Assembly (NCBI GenBank): GCA_046328475.1
Contig: JAXLWN010000014.1
Span: 46,388 to 110,387 of the forward strand
Direction of reading: 5' to 3'
Length of the DNA: 64,000 nt
From: CADCWN01 sp046328475
GTDB lineage: Bacteria > Chloroflexota > Chloroflexia > Thermomicrobiales > CADCWN01
The notes under the pieces: model-generated
Database searches by the model: none
The model's input: only the letters and a program-made list of their open reading frames with translations
What the model was told of the DNA's origin: nothing
Made by a program: the position numbers and the translations under genes
In this document: positions 49,719 through 59,101 of the stretch, piece after piece
Numbering within the stretch: position 1 is the stretch's first letter
Layout of the letters: the number at the start of each line of letters is the position of its first letter

Positions 49719-49731
49719 GGGTGGGGGCGCT

Positions 49732-50985
49732 ATGAGCGTAGGGAATACCAGGATCGGGCCGCTACCAGCCCCCAAGGCGCAGCAGCCGGTCGCGCGACCG
49801 GCGGTCGTCGCCAACGGCGCGCGCGCGCCCCGTTTCGCGGGCGTGCCGACGGTCGATCGCATCGCCGCCGCGTCCGACGTGTCGGAGGCGTACCGCCGTG
49901 GCAGCGTCGCCCTGATCGAACTCCTCGCCCCCGCTTGCTGCCTCATCTTCGACCGCGACGAATTCGGGCAACTGGGCCTGGCCTACCGGCTGAACCTCCC
50001 GGAACGGGAGGAGCCGGAACTCGGCCCCGCCGACGTGATGGACCAGGTGCAGGGCTGGTGGCTGGCGACGCTCCAGACCTCCGGCCCGCTGACCAGCCCG
50101 CGCCCCCAGGCGCTCCCCGGCCAGGCCAGCACGGTCGTCATCCCGCTCGTCGCCAGCGAATCGCTGCACGGCTTCGTCGTCCTGCAAGAGTGCGAGCGCG
50201 GCCTCGACCCCGAGGTCGAGCGCGAGACGATCGCCATCGCCACCACCGTCAGCCTCACCCTCCACTCGCTCGTGCTGCGGGCCAGCCTGACGCGCGCCAT
50301 CACGCCCGAGCAACTGGAGGAGGCGATCACCCAGGAGCGCCGCCGCATCGCCCGCGAGATCCACGACGGCGTGGCCCAGAGCCTCGCCTACCTCAACCTG
50401 AAGACCGAGCTGCTCGATCGCCTGGTGGCGCGCGACCCCGCCGCCGCCCGCGAGCAGGCCGCCGTGGTGCGCCAGCTCTTGCAGAGCGCCATGACCGACC
50501 TGCGCCGCTGCATCGGCGACCTGCGCCGCCCCGCCACCGGGCAGGGTCCGGCGATGACCTCGCAGCTCCGGTCGCTCGCCAGCTCCCTCGGGGAGATGCC
50601 CAACCTTGAACTCGCCCTCCAGCAGGTCAGTGGCACGCGACTTGCCCCGGAGGTTGAGCGTACCGTTATCGGGATCGTGCGCGAGGCATTGCAGAATATC
50701 CGCAAGCATGCCGATGCAAACAGCGTCCGCGTCGAGGTGGCGCGGGAGGACGATGCCCTGCATTTGCAGGTCATCGACGATGGCCGGGGTTTTCATCCCG
50801 ACGATCTGGCGGCGCAGGCCGGGCAGCATTTCGGCCTGACCCAGATGCGCGAATTGGCACAGGAAATGGGTGGACATCTCTTCATCGACTCGCAGCAGGG
50901 GGCAGGGACGCGGATCGAAGCCCTGATTCCGCTGCGTGCAGCAACGCCCGCAGCGCAGCAATCAACTGGGAACAGCAGCGGTTAA
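49732..50985 (+). CDS. NarL-type sensor histidine kinase
   Basis: A 417-residue kinase: a GAF-like sensor (about 50-195), then the HisKA_3 box ERRRIAREIHDGVAQSLAYLNL with phosphoacceptor His211, then HATPase_c with REALQNIRKHADANSVRVEV, DDGRGFHPDD and FGLTQMRELAQEMGG. It has no membrane segment, so it senses a cytoplasmic signal. It lies between the His-less kinase-like gene and a LuxR-type regulator on one strand, which strongly suggests one signalling unit. Confidence 0.9.
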   Translation: MSVGNTRIGPLPAPKAQQPVARPAVVANGARAPRFAGVPTVDRIAAASDVSEAYRRGSVALIELLAPACCLIFDRDEFGQLGLAYRLNLPEREEPELGPADVMDQVQGWWLATLQTSGPLTSPRPQALPGQASTVVIPLVASESLHGFVVLQECERGLDPEVERETIAIATTVSLTLHSLVLRASLTRAITPEQLEEAITQERRRIAREIHDGVAQSLAYLNLKTELLDRLVARDPAAAREQAAVVRQLLQSAMTDLRRCIGDLRRPATGQGPAMTSQLRSLASSLGEMPNLELALQQVSGTRLAPEVERTVIGIVREALQNIRKHADANSVRVEVAREDDALHLQVIDDGRGFHPDDLAAQAGQHFGLTQMRELAQEMGGHLFIDSQQGAGTRIEALIPLRAATPAAQQSTGNSSG

Positions 50986-51094
50986 GGCCGGCGCACCGGC
51001 ACTCGGGGGAGCGCGACAACCATCGCTGCCGGGGCAGCGCGTGACCCCAGTGGACCAGGACGACACGGCAGACAGGACAAAGAGGGAAGTGAGC

Positions 51095-51832
51095 ATGTCA
51101 GGGATGATGGGTTCGTCAATGTCGCTCTTGAACGAAGCGGCCTTCGCCGCCAAACCGGCACCAGCCCCGATCGCCGGGCAGAAGATCCGCGTGCTGCTCG
51201 CCGACGATCACGCGCTCTTCCGCCAGGGGCTGCGCCAGCTCCTCGAACTTGAAGAGGATATTGAGGTCATCGGCGACGCCGCCGACGGCGAGGAAGCGCA
51301 GCAGCTCGTCCGCCAGTTGCGCCCCGACGTGGTCCTGATGGACATCAACATGCCCGACGTGGACGGCATCACCGCCACGCGCGCCATCCTCAGCGAGTTC
51401 CCGCGCACCAGCGTCGTCATCCTGACGATGTACCGGGAGGACGACTACGCCTTCCAGGCCGTCCGCGCCGGGGCGCGCGGCTACCTGCTGAAGAACGCCG
51501 GGTCGCAGGACGTGGTCCGCGCCGTGCGCGTCACCAGCCAGGGCGCGTCGATGATCGACCCGACCCTCGTGCCGAGCCTGCTGCGCGAGTTCCATCGCCT
51601 CGTCAACAACCCCGGCACCCCGAAGGTGGAGCGCCTGAACGACCGCGAGATGACCCTGCTGCGCATGCTGGTGGACGGCAAGAGCAACAAGGAGATCGCC
51701 AGCGAACTGGACCTGGCCGAGAGCACCGTCAAGAACAACCTCTCGCTCCTCTTCCAGAAGCTCGGTGCCCGCGACCGCACCCAGGCCGCCGTCTACGCCA
51801 TTGCGCGTGGGCTGTTGCCCAAGCCGGAGTAG
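51095..51832 (+). CDS. NarL/FixJ family response regulator
   Basis: A 245-residue two-domain regulator. The receiver spans about residues 30-150 with acids D37-D38 and phospho-acceptor Asp83 in VVLMDINMP; T and K are in ILTMYRE and YLLKNAG. The C-terminal LuxR HTH is LNDREMTLLRMLVDGKSNKEIASELDLAESTVKNNLSLLFQKLGARDRTQA. The ATG at 51095 has AGAGGGAAG upstream. It is the output of the two kinases before it. Confidence 0.92.
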   Translation: MSGMMGSSMSLLNEAAFAAKPAPAPIAGQKIRVLLADDHALFRQGLRQLLELEEDIEVIGDAADGEEAQQLVRQLRPDVVLMDINMPDVDGITATRAILSEFPRTSVVILTMYREDDYAFQAVRAGARGYLLKNAGSQDVVRAVRVTSQGASMIDPTLVPSLLREFHRLVNNPGTPKVERLNDREMTLLRMLVDGKSNKEIASELDLAESTVKNNLSLLFQKLGARDRTQAAVYAIARGLLPKPE

Positions 51833-51838
51833 CTCGCG

Positions 51839-51997
51839 ATGGCCGCAAGACGGGCAGCCGCAACTCCCCAGCGCTGCGAACACTGCCCGCACCGGCTCTA
51901 CACCACAACACTCCCCGACGCGCGGCCCTGTATGGGCTGCGCGTCGTTTTCTCCCCGCAACCCGCCGCCAGTCGCAAACGCCTCCCGCGCGACGTGA
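51839..51997 (+). CDS. 52-residue protein with two CxxC pairs
   Basis: The reading starts at ATG 51839, six bases after the response regulator stop, and ends in a TGA that overlaps the GTG of the next ORF by four bases. C13-x2-C16 and C31-x2-C34 could bind zinc as a small ribbon. The ORF is short, so the coupling on both sides is the main evidence. Function unknown. Confidence 0.4.
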   Translation: MAARRAAATPQRCEHCPHRLYTTTLPDARPCMGCASFSPRNPPPVANASRAT

Positions 51998-52191
51998 AAG
52001 GGCTGCTCATCGCCGTAGTCCTCTGCATCGCGCTATTGGCTGTGCGCTTCTACCATGTCTATGAACTCTACCTCCCCGCCCGGACGGCACCGAACGGATC
52101 GGCAAATACGTGCCCAGCGAAACAGGCTGTGCCTTTATCCATATCGGGTCGCCAATCGAATGATCATTTGCTGGTAGCCGAGCGGCAATAA
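51994..52191 (+). pseudogene. small membrane protein, frame broken
   Basis: A hydrophobic N-terminus (KGLLIAVVLCIALLAVRF) opens at a GTG. After about 28 codons the reading frame that resembles its neighbour is a different one, giving DGTERIGKYVPSETGCAFIH and stopping at 52163. Restoring one base near 52081 would join them into a protein of about 55 residues. Homologous to the ORF at 52223. Confidence 0.4.
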
Positions 52192-52222
52192 ACGCCACAG
52201 CGACTATGGTAATTGAGGTAGC

Positions 52223-52394
52223 ATGATTCGCAAATCAGCGATCATCGTCTGCGCCTTGCTCCTCGTCCTGGCACTTCTCGCCGTCTACTTCGGACGAAAC
52301 ACATTGGCCGTGTTCTCATGGGGAGCGAATAGGAAAGTACCTGCCTGGAGAACGAGGCTGCGGGTTCGTGGAGATTGGGAATCGACTTGAGTGA
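52223..52394 (+). pseudogene. paralogue of the preceding small membrane protein, frame broken
   Basis: It opens with IRKSAIIVCALLLVLALLAV and, after a frame change near 52320, reads GERIGKYLPGERGCGFVEIG. The C-terminal motif ERIGKYxPxExGCxF is shared with the previous ORF, so this is a diverged tandem copy. Both copies change frame at about the same place. Confidence 0.4.
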
Positions 52395-52494
52395 TGTCCT
52401 ATTGACCCAACGGTAAACGGTGAAACTTTCCCTGTTGCGCGCATTACTCCCAGCAGATCCGCCCATCTATCTGATGAAGTTTTGGAGCGTGAGT

Positions 52495-54590
52495 ATGCCC
52501 GCCCACCGTGCGCCCATGTACCCAGTTGTCGCCCTGGCGCTCGCTCTGATGGTGGCCCTGCTCGGCGGTTGCCAGCAGTTGTCCATCCCAACATCGCAGA
52601 CCGACCCAACGCCATCCACGTCGCTCGCCGCAGGCACGCCTGCTGCGGGCGCATCAGTCGGTGCCTCCCCGACTGGCGCAACTCCGTCGCTTGCTGCCAC
52701 GCCCACTCGCCACTGCCCCCAACACCGATGGTGAATCCCTGCCCACTCGCTGGCCAGCGGCCGACTTACCCCGCGACGCCGCAGCCATACGCTGGTATTG
52801 TCATCACTCCAAATAATGTCAATCGACTTGCCGAGCGCAACCGCTGGGGCAACGGCGAGCCTCGTGCGCTCAACTCCCGCCCGATGGGCGGTGGCTGGCA
52901 GTCGCGTGGTCGGGCAGGGTCGCCCTTCTCGATGGCTGCACATTTGAGGCACGCCAATGGCTTGAACGCACAGGAGCGCTCGCCTTTTCTCCCGACAGTC
53001 AGTTGCTGGCCATACGCGACAGCCGCACTCTGAGGTGCGTCGGGTCATCGATTTCACGCTTGTCTATCAAGTCCCTCTTCCGACCAGTATCATTTATGAT
53101 TTACGCGTGCGCTTTAGTCCGAATGGCAATCTGCTGGCGGTGAGCGATGGTTCCCAAGGATCATGCTCCATCGCGCGAGCGACGGAAAGCCGCTACAGTA
53201 CTACCGGGCACAGTTTGGCCTGTCCGACCTGACTTTCTCGCCCGATGGTGCGACGCTGGTCACCGCCGACGCCGGTACGATCCAGAATCATCAGAGCGTT
53301 TCCTTCACCATCAGGCGCTGGCGTGTGGCCGATGGGGCACTCCTGGCAACGGTGAAGCCCCGGCTCGCCTGGGCACATCAATCCGCAACTCTCAGCGGAC
53401 GGCAGCCTCGTGGTCAGCAGCGGATACTCACCCTGGCCCATCCTCTGGCACTTTACCGCCGACACATTGACCAAAGTGGGAAATATCCCACGGCTTTGGG
53501 TTGGCGCTTGCGCCAGCGAACGACGAAGTGCTGATTGCCGGTGACGGCGGAAGCTCCAGCGCTGGCGTGCTGTTGGCACCCGTTAATGCCGCTCGCCACG
53601 CTCGGCAAATATCCCGAATTCATCCAACTTGCCGCCTACAGCCCCGATGGCTCAACCGTCGCCGCACTGGACAGGAGCGGCGCACTCCACCTCATGCGCA
53701 CCGCCGATGGCACGACGCTCGGCGGGTCCGGGGGCTGGCGGGTCGAAAGCCCGACGCTGCTGCTCCGCGATTCGACCACGCTCGTCTCCAGTGGCCTCCG
53801 CGCCGACAATCACGGCACCCTTCACCTCTGGCGACTCGCCGATGGTGCTCCCTTGCGCACGATCATCACCGACAGCGGCTACATCATGGCCCTAGCCTCC
53901 TCGCCCGATGGCGCGATCATCGCCTCCAGCGGTGCCAACTTGGCGATCCAACTCTGGCGTACCGCCGATGGCTCGCTGATCAGGACGCTGGAGGGGCAGA
54001 CGAATATGTCGGAAGACCTCCTCTTCTCGCCGGACGGTCAGTTGCTGGCCGTCTCCATCGGCAGCAACAAGGTTGCGGTTTGGCGCGTCGCAGGTGGTCC
54101 GCCCCTCTACACGCTCGATACCCCGGACTTCTTCGGCGCGATGCGCTTCACTCCAGACAGCCAATACTTGCTACTGACGGCCGAAGAAGGGGCGATCCGA
54201 CAATACAGCAGCGCTGATGGCACGCTCGCCGGTTCATTCGCCACAGTGCCGGGCGTCTTCACACAACCCTCTGGGTTTGTCGCGGCGGGGAGTCAACTCG
54301 TCACCTATGATCGCGCGTCGATTCGCCTCTGGGACTGGCAAACTCAGACGCTGGTGCGCGAGTTCCCACTTACCAACGACATCGTCGCGACTGCCATCTC
54401 GCCGGATGGGCTGCTGCTGGCGCTCGCCCGCGACGATGGCACCGTCACCTTCCTGCGCACCAGCAACGGGGCAACGGTCCATCTCTTGAAAACGACGGTC
54501 CCGAAGCGAATCCGCTTCACGCCCGATGGCACCGGCTTCCTCGCAATCGGTACCGATGGCACGGTCCGCCTCTGGGGCCTGCCGCGTTGA
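52495..54590 (+). pseudogene. WD40-like beta-propeller lipoprotein, multiply frameshifted
   Basis: The ATG at 52495 opens a lipoprotein signal, PVVALALALMVALLGGCQQ, with the lipobox LGGC, and a Ser/Thr/Pro linker. The propeller then appears in pieces in three frames from about 52,720 to 53,530 (FSPNGNLLAVSDG, FSPDGATLVTAD), after which a 350-codon frame to 54590 carries about six blades, each with xFSPDGxxLAxxxxDGTVxLWR. Whole, it would be an exported propeller of about 695 residues. The several indels suggest either decay or local sequence error. Confidence 0.7.
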
Positions 54591-54634
54591 GGTTTGGATC
54601 CGCAACGCAGCAGGAGGAACGGACGACAATCTCC

Positions 54635-54640
54635 TATACT
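54635..54640 (+). promoter_or_regulatory. -10 element
   Basis: TATACT lies 67 bp before the TIM-barrel gene. The upstream region lacks a clear -35 box. Confidence 0.3.
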
Positions 54641-54706
54641 TCCAGCCGCCTGCCGACTCGCTGGCGGCTCTAGACGACAGACACTGATAGCAGAGGCCAT
54701 CGCCCT

Positions 54707-55600
54707 ATGGACTTCGCCGTCCACTACTCCCGCGCCGCCGCCGATCTCCTCGCCGCCGGGCAGATCGCCTTCGACCGCTACAAGTGCCCCGCCTGGCCCG
54801 ACCTGCTCGACATGATCGGCACCAGCCACCCGCTCTACGTCCACTTCCCGCTGCGGGTCGGCACCGGCACTGGCGACGCCATCGACACCGAAACCGGCCA
54901 GCCCCCCGACTGGGGCAAATTCGAACGCCTCCTCGCGCGCACCGGCACCCCCTACCTCAACCTCCACCTCGAACCGATGGCACCCGATCACCCCGATCTC
55001 CATCCCCACAGCGCCGACCCCGACCAGATCGCCCGCGTCACCGACAGCCTCCTCCGCGACATCGCCGCAGTCGTCGCCCGGTTCGGCCCCGAGCGCGTCA
55101 TCCTGGAGAATGTCCCCGACGACGGCGATCTCACCCTCCGCCCCGCTTACCTGCCCGCCGTCATCCGCGAGGTCGTCGTCGCCTCCGGCTGCGGCTTCCT
55201 CTTCGACCTCTCCCACGCCCGCCTCGCCGCCCTGCGCCTCGGCCTGGACGCGCGCGACTACATCGCCGCGCTCCCCGTCGAGCACACGCGCGAAATCCAC
55301 CTCACGGGCATTCAGTTATTCGATGAAACCTGGGTCAAACGCTGCCGCCAGCACAACGCGCCAGAGGCGACAGTTGCCCGCTTCGCCGGCCGCATGATGG
55401 ACCACCTACCCCTGACCGACGACGACTGGACCTTCACCGCCTGGGCCATGGGCGAAGTCAAACGCGGTGCCTGGGGCCGCCCGCACGCCATCGCCCTCGA
55501 ATGCGGCGGCGTCGGCCCCCTCTGGGAAGCCACCATGGACCGCGCCACCCTCGCCGCCCAGGCTCCCCGCCTCGCCCACCTCATCGCCGACGCACGCTGA
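54707..55600 (+). CDS. TIM-barrel metalloprotein, xylose-isomerase-like or MNIO-like
   Basis: A 297-residue barrel protein. Candidate metal ligands are spaced as in DUF692/MNIO or AP-endonuclease-2 families: YVHFPL, NLHLEP, VILENVPDD, FLFDLSHAR and EIHLTGI, then DDDWTF and HAIALECGG near the end. MNIO enzymes modify peptides with iron; sugar isomerases use the same fold. No peptide substrate gene or RiPP precursor is adjacent, so a function is not proposed. Confidence 0.55.
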   Translation: MDFAVHYSRAAADLLAAGQIAFDRYKCPAWPDLLDMIGTSHPLYVHFPLRVGTGTGDAIDTETGQPPDWGKFERLLARTGTPYLNLHLEPMAPDHPDLHPHSADPDQIARVTDSLLRDIAAVVARFGPERVILENVPDDGDLTLRPAYLPAVIREVVVASGCGFLFDLSHARLAALRLGLDARDYIAALPVEHTREIHLTGIQLFDETWVKRCRQHNAPEATVARFAGRMMDHLPLTDDDWTFTAWAMGEVKRGAWGRPHAIALECGGVGPLWEATMDRATLAAQAPRLAHLIADAR

Positions 55601-55610
55601 CGCGAGTGGG

Positions 55611-55768
55611 CGAACAGGCGAGCGGGCGAAACGGCGAACGGGCGGCCTCTCTCCCCAATGCCCCCGCCCCCCGAGCGAGTCACCCCCTCTCCTCGCGGGA
55701 GAGGGGAAGAGGTGAGGTCTCCCTCGCCCGCTCGCCCGCTCGCCGTTTCGCCGTTTCGCCCCTTCGCC
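55611..55768. repeat. GCGAGCGGGC arrays bracketing a palindrome
   Basis: GGGCGAACAGGCGAGCGGGC words (55613-55643) and their complements GCCCGCTCGCCGTTTCGCC (55726-55765) lie on either side of the CCCCTCTCC palindrome at 55660-55718. The whole is a nested inverted structure between two convergent genes. Confidence 0.8.
55660..55718. repeat. dispersed double-hairpin palindrome
   Basis: CCCCTCTCC TCGC GGAGAGGGG hairpin with an upstream CCGAGCGAGTCA and a downstream GGTGAGGT. Same family as 19865-19915. Confidence 0.8.
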
Positions 55769-55769
55769 C

Positions 55770-57497
55770 CTACCTCGCCCCCACCGCCCCCCGCGCATCC
55801 ACCAGCCCCGCCCCGAAGAACCCATTCTGCTCCGTCGTCCCCTCGCAGCGCGCGGTGTAGCGCGACGCACTGGTGGACGGGATGCTGGGGTAGACGAACG
55901 GATTCTGCGACGGGCAGGCCTTCGGCGTCGCCGTCTCCAGCAGGATGCGCTCGGCGCGGGCCGGGTTCAGCGTCAGCCCGCCCTGGTCGCGCCCGCTCGG
56001 CACGCCATACTCGCTGATGATCAGCGCCACCACCCCCGCGACGTGTGGCGAGGCCATCGAGGTTCCCTCCAGGTAGCGATAGTAGGCGCAGACATCCCCC
56101 TTGCAATCGCGCACCACGCTGGCCGATCCGGCGCGCGTCACATTGCCGTCCGCATCGATCATCCCCTCCTCCAGCAGGATCGCCTTCGGATAGGTCGAGA
56201 GCACCTGATTGCGCGCGGGCTGGTATTGCGAGGTCCCGTAGTAGTCGAGGCTGTCGCCCCCCGGCGCGGCGATATCGGCGTGGTTCAGTCCGTAATCCGA
56301 GTAGACCGACTTGCGCCCGCTCGGCCCGACCGCCGTCACGCTGATCACCCCCGTGCCGTCGCTCGGCATCGAGAGGCAGCTGCGGTCGATGCTGCGCCGG
56401 TAGGCCGCGCCATCTGGGAAGTTCGGGCTGACCGTATCCTCGCTCGCGCGGTCGAGGTCGGTGTGGCCGTTCCCCGCCGCCGACACCAGCGTCACGCCCC
56501 GCGCGTGGGCGTAGTCGAGCGCCCGCTGCGTCGCCGCGATCGTCGTGCGCTGCGCCTCCTGCGCCTCGGGCGAGTCGGCCGCATTGTTCGGGCAGTTGTA
56601 GAGCCAGGGGTCGATGTAGTAGCTCATGTTGACCACGTCGATGCCGATATCCCCGGCGTAGGTCAGCGCATCCACGCTCGATCCGACCAGGAAGAGCCCC
56701 GAATCCTGCCCCGCGCGCAGGTTCACCAGCGTCACGTTCGGGGCCACCCCGGCGATCCCCAGGCCATTCGCCGCCGCCGCGATGATCCCCGCGACGTGCG
56801 TGCCGTGACCATTGCCATCCTCGTCGGGGCCATCGACGCAATCGGGGTGCTCGCACGGCCCGTCAAACTCCGGGATATCGGTCGTGAAGTTGCGGCTGAG
56901 CGCGCGATCGAAGTTCGGCGCGATGTCGGGGTGCGACCCGTCGATCCCGCTGTCGATCACCCCGACCAGCACCCGCCTGTCCCCCAGTTGCGCCTTGTAG
57001 GTCCCATCCGGCGTCGCGCCGATCATCTGCATGTCCCACTGCCGACTCGCCAGCGGCTCGCTCCCCGCCTGCGCCCCGCCGCCGTTCCCCGGCGGCATTC
57101 CCGTGGGCGCGGCCCCCGGCTCAACCTCGCGCGCGATCCGCCCGATCGGCAGATTCGGCGTCGAACCCGCCAGCTCCGGTTGCAGCCGTGCCGCCGCCAT
57201 GAAACGGCCATCGCGCCGTGTCGAGCGCACCGTCGCCACCCCAACCGACCGGTTCTCCCGCACGATCACGCCGCCCGCCGCCGCGATCGCCGCCCGCGCC
57301 GCCGCCGGGTCAACCCCCTCGGCATAGAGCACGACATACTCATTCACCACCGGCACGCGCACCGCCGCAGGCTTCTCCCGCCCCGCCGTCCCCGGCGGCA
57401 CCGCGACCAGCGCCCCGAGCAGCAGCACCCAGGCCAACACCCTGCGCATCATTACGAGGCGCGGCCCTGCGTTATCGAGACTATCTCGTATCACCAT
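55770..57497 (-). CDS. secreted subtilisin-family serine protease (S8)
   Basis: A 575-residue exported protease. The signal is in RRVLAWVLLLGALVAVPPGTAG. A propeptide-like I9 region follows (YVVLYAEGVDPAAARAAIAAAGG). The triad is Asp182 (GVIDSGIDGSHPD), His231 (GNGHGTHVAG) and Ser480 (EGTSMASPHVAG), with the oxyanion Asn in VSAAGNGH. Several Cys pairs suggest disulfides. The ATG at 57497 has GAGAGGGG upstream; a second Met 15 residues on is possible. Together with the metzincin it marks an exported proteolytic capacity. Confidence 0.9.
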   Translation of the reverse strand: MVIRDSLDNAGPRLVMMRRVLAWVLLLGALVAVPPGTAGREKPAAVRVPVVNEYVVLYAEGVDPAAARAAIAAAGGVIVRENRSVGVATVRSTRRDGRFMAAARLQPELAGSTPNLPIGRIAREVEPGAAPTGMPPGNGGGAQAGSEPLASRQWDMQMIGATPDGTYKAQLGDRRVLVGVIDSGIDGSHPDIAPNFDRALSRNFTTDIPEFDGPCEHPDCVDGPDEDGNGHGTHVAGIIAAAANGLGIAGVAPNVTLVNLRAGQDSGLFLVGSSVDALTYAGDIGIDVVNMSYYIDPWLYNCPNNAADSPEAQEAQRTTIAATQRALDYAHARGVTLVSAAGNGHTDLDRASEDTVSPNFPDGAAYRRSIDRSCLSMPSDGTGVISVTAVGPSGRKSVYSDYGLNHADIAAPGGDSLDYYGTSQYQPARNQVLSTYPKAILLEEGMIDADGNVTRAGSASVVRDCKGDVCAYYRYLEGTSMASPHVAGVVALIISEYGVPSGRDQGGLTLNPARAERILLETATPKACPSQNPFVYPSIPSTSASRYTARCEGTTEQNGFFGAGLVDARGAVGAR

Positions 57498-57533
57498 CGC
57501 CCCTCTCGCCGGAACCGCATCCCCCGGCGCAAA

Positions 57534-57602
57534 CGTTCGAACCTTCAAATCTTCGAACCGTAAACCCCGAACTTTGAACGTTGAACGTTGAACTTTGAAC
57601 TC
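57534..57602. repeat. TTGAACGTTGAAC arrays
   Basis: CGAACCTTCAAATCTTCGAACC units and TTGAACGTTGAACGTTGAAC units upstream of the protease gene. Octamer family as at 8880 and 22580. Confidence 0.8.
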
Positions 57603-57751
57603 TGCTCCGTTCTCCCCCAAGTGTATCCCCCCACCCTACGCCCCGCCATCACCCGTTCGACCCCGCCCTTCTCACCCTCCCGTCGCATGGTAGACTCTCA
57701 CCATCTATACGATTCTCCGGGCCAGCATGGCCGTCGCGGGAGGGGGCACTC

Positions 57752-58928
57752 ATGGCGATCGATGAACAGGCCGTCGCGGGCGCGCTGCCGCATTTCACGC
57801 TGAGCGACGAGCACCGCGTCTTCCAGGATGTCTGCCGCTCCTTCGTCGAGCGCGACGTCATGCCGCGCGTTCCGCGCCGCCGAAGAAGCGGGCACCTTCC
57901 CCGCCGAGCTCTGGAAACCGCTCGGCAGGAACGGCTTCCTCGGCATCGGCTACCCCGAAGCGCTCGGCGGCAGCGGCACACCCGACGCCCTCGCCATCGC
58001 CATCCTCAGCGAAGAGTTGGCCCGCGCCTCGGGCGGCATCGCCGTCACCCCGCTCGTCAGCGCCTACATGGCCGCGCCCCACCTCGCGCGCTACGGCACC
58101 CCCGAGCAGCAGGAGCGCTACCTCCGCCCGATCATCGCCGGGGACGCCGTGCGCCATCGCCGTCACCGAGCCCTGGTGCCGGGTCCGACGTCGCGGGCAC
58201 CTCCACCATGGCCCGCCGCGACGAGGACGGCTATCGCCTGCACGGCAACAAGCTCTTCATCACCAACGGCGGCCTCGCCGACACCCTGATCGTCGCCGCC
58301 AAGACCGACCCCGCCGCCGGGCATCGCGGCATGACCATGTTCATCGTCGAGAAGAGTGACCCGGCTTCGCGGTCGGCCGCGCGCTCGTCAAGATGGGCTG
58401 GCACTCCTCCGACACCCGCGAACTGATCTTCGACGACGTCCTCATCCCCGAGGAGCGCGTGCTCGGCACGGTCGGGCGCGGCTTCTACCAGATCATGGAA
58501 TCGTTCCAGATGGAGCGGATCACCCTCGCGGGCATGGGCGTCGGCCTGGCGCAGGCCGCGTTCGACGACGCGCTCGCCTACGCCAAGGACCGCGTCGCCT
58601 TCGGCCAGCCAATCGGCAAGTACCAGGCCATCCGCACAAACTCGCCGACATGGCGACCGAGATCGAGACCGCCCGCCTGATGACCTACTGGGCCGCCGCC
58701 CGCCTCGACGACGGCGAGGGCGCGGCCGAGGCGGTGGCGATGGCCAAGCTCCACACCGCGCGCGTCGCCAACCGCGTCGCCGACGACGCCGTGCAAATCT
58801 TCGGCGGCTACGGCTTCATCGAAGAAACCCGCGTCGCCATGCACTACCGCGACGCCCGTATCCTCCGCATCGGCGGCGGCACCGACGAAATCCAGCAAGA
58901 AATCCTGGCGAAACGCTTCGGGCTGTAA
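57752..58928 (+). pseudogene. acyl-CoA dehydrogenase, multiply frameshifted
   Basis: An FAD-dependent enzyme of the fatty-acid or amino-acid beta-oxidation type. The N-terminal helix (LSDEHRVFQDVCRSFVERDVMPR) is in one frame, FRAAEEAGTFPAELWKPLG to IIAGDAV in a second, AIAVTEPGAGSD-like and GSDVAG to VEKSDP in others, and the C-terminal YAKDRVAFGQPIGKYQAI and IFGGYGFIEETRV also switch. At least five single-base changes in 1.2 kb are needed to join them; the sites are at short G or C runs (near 57868, 58152, 58175, 58363 and 58637). RBS GGGAGGGGG precedes the ATG. Confidence 0.75.
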
Positions 58929-58976
58929 TCCACCCCGCTTTTCCGTCAATCACCACCTGTGTGCGCGACGGCTCTG

Positions 58977-59025
58977 CCCCTCTCCTCGCGGGAGAGGGGT
59001 GCCGCCGCAGCGGCGGGGTGAGGTC
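58977..59025. repeat. dispersed double-hairpin palindrome
   Basis: CCCCTCTCC TCGC GGAGAGGGG, then GCCGCCGCAGCGGCGGGGTGAGGT. Nearly identical to 19865-19915. Confidence 0.85.
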
Positions 59026-59101
59026 TTCCCCCTTCCCCTTCCCCCTTCCCACTTCGGTATACTCCCCCCACGCCTCGATTCACCCCCGCAAGGAGGCACC
59101 G

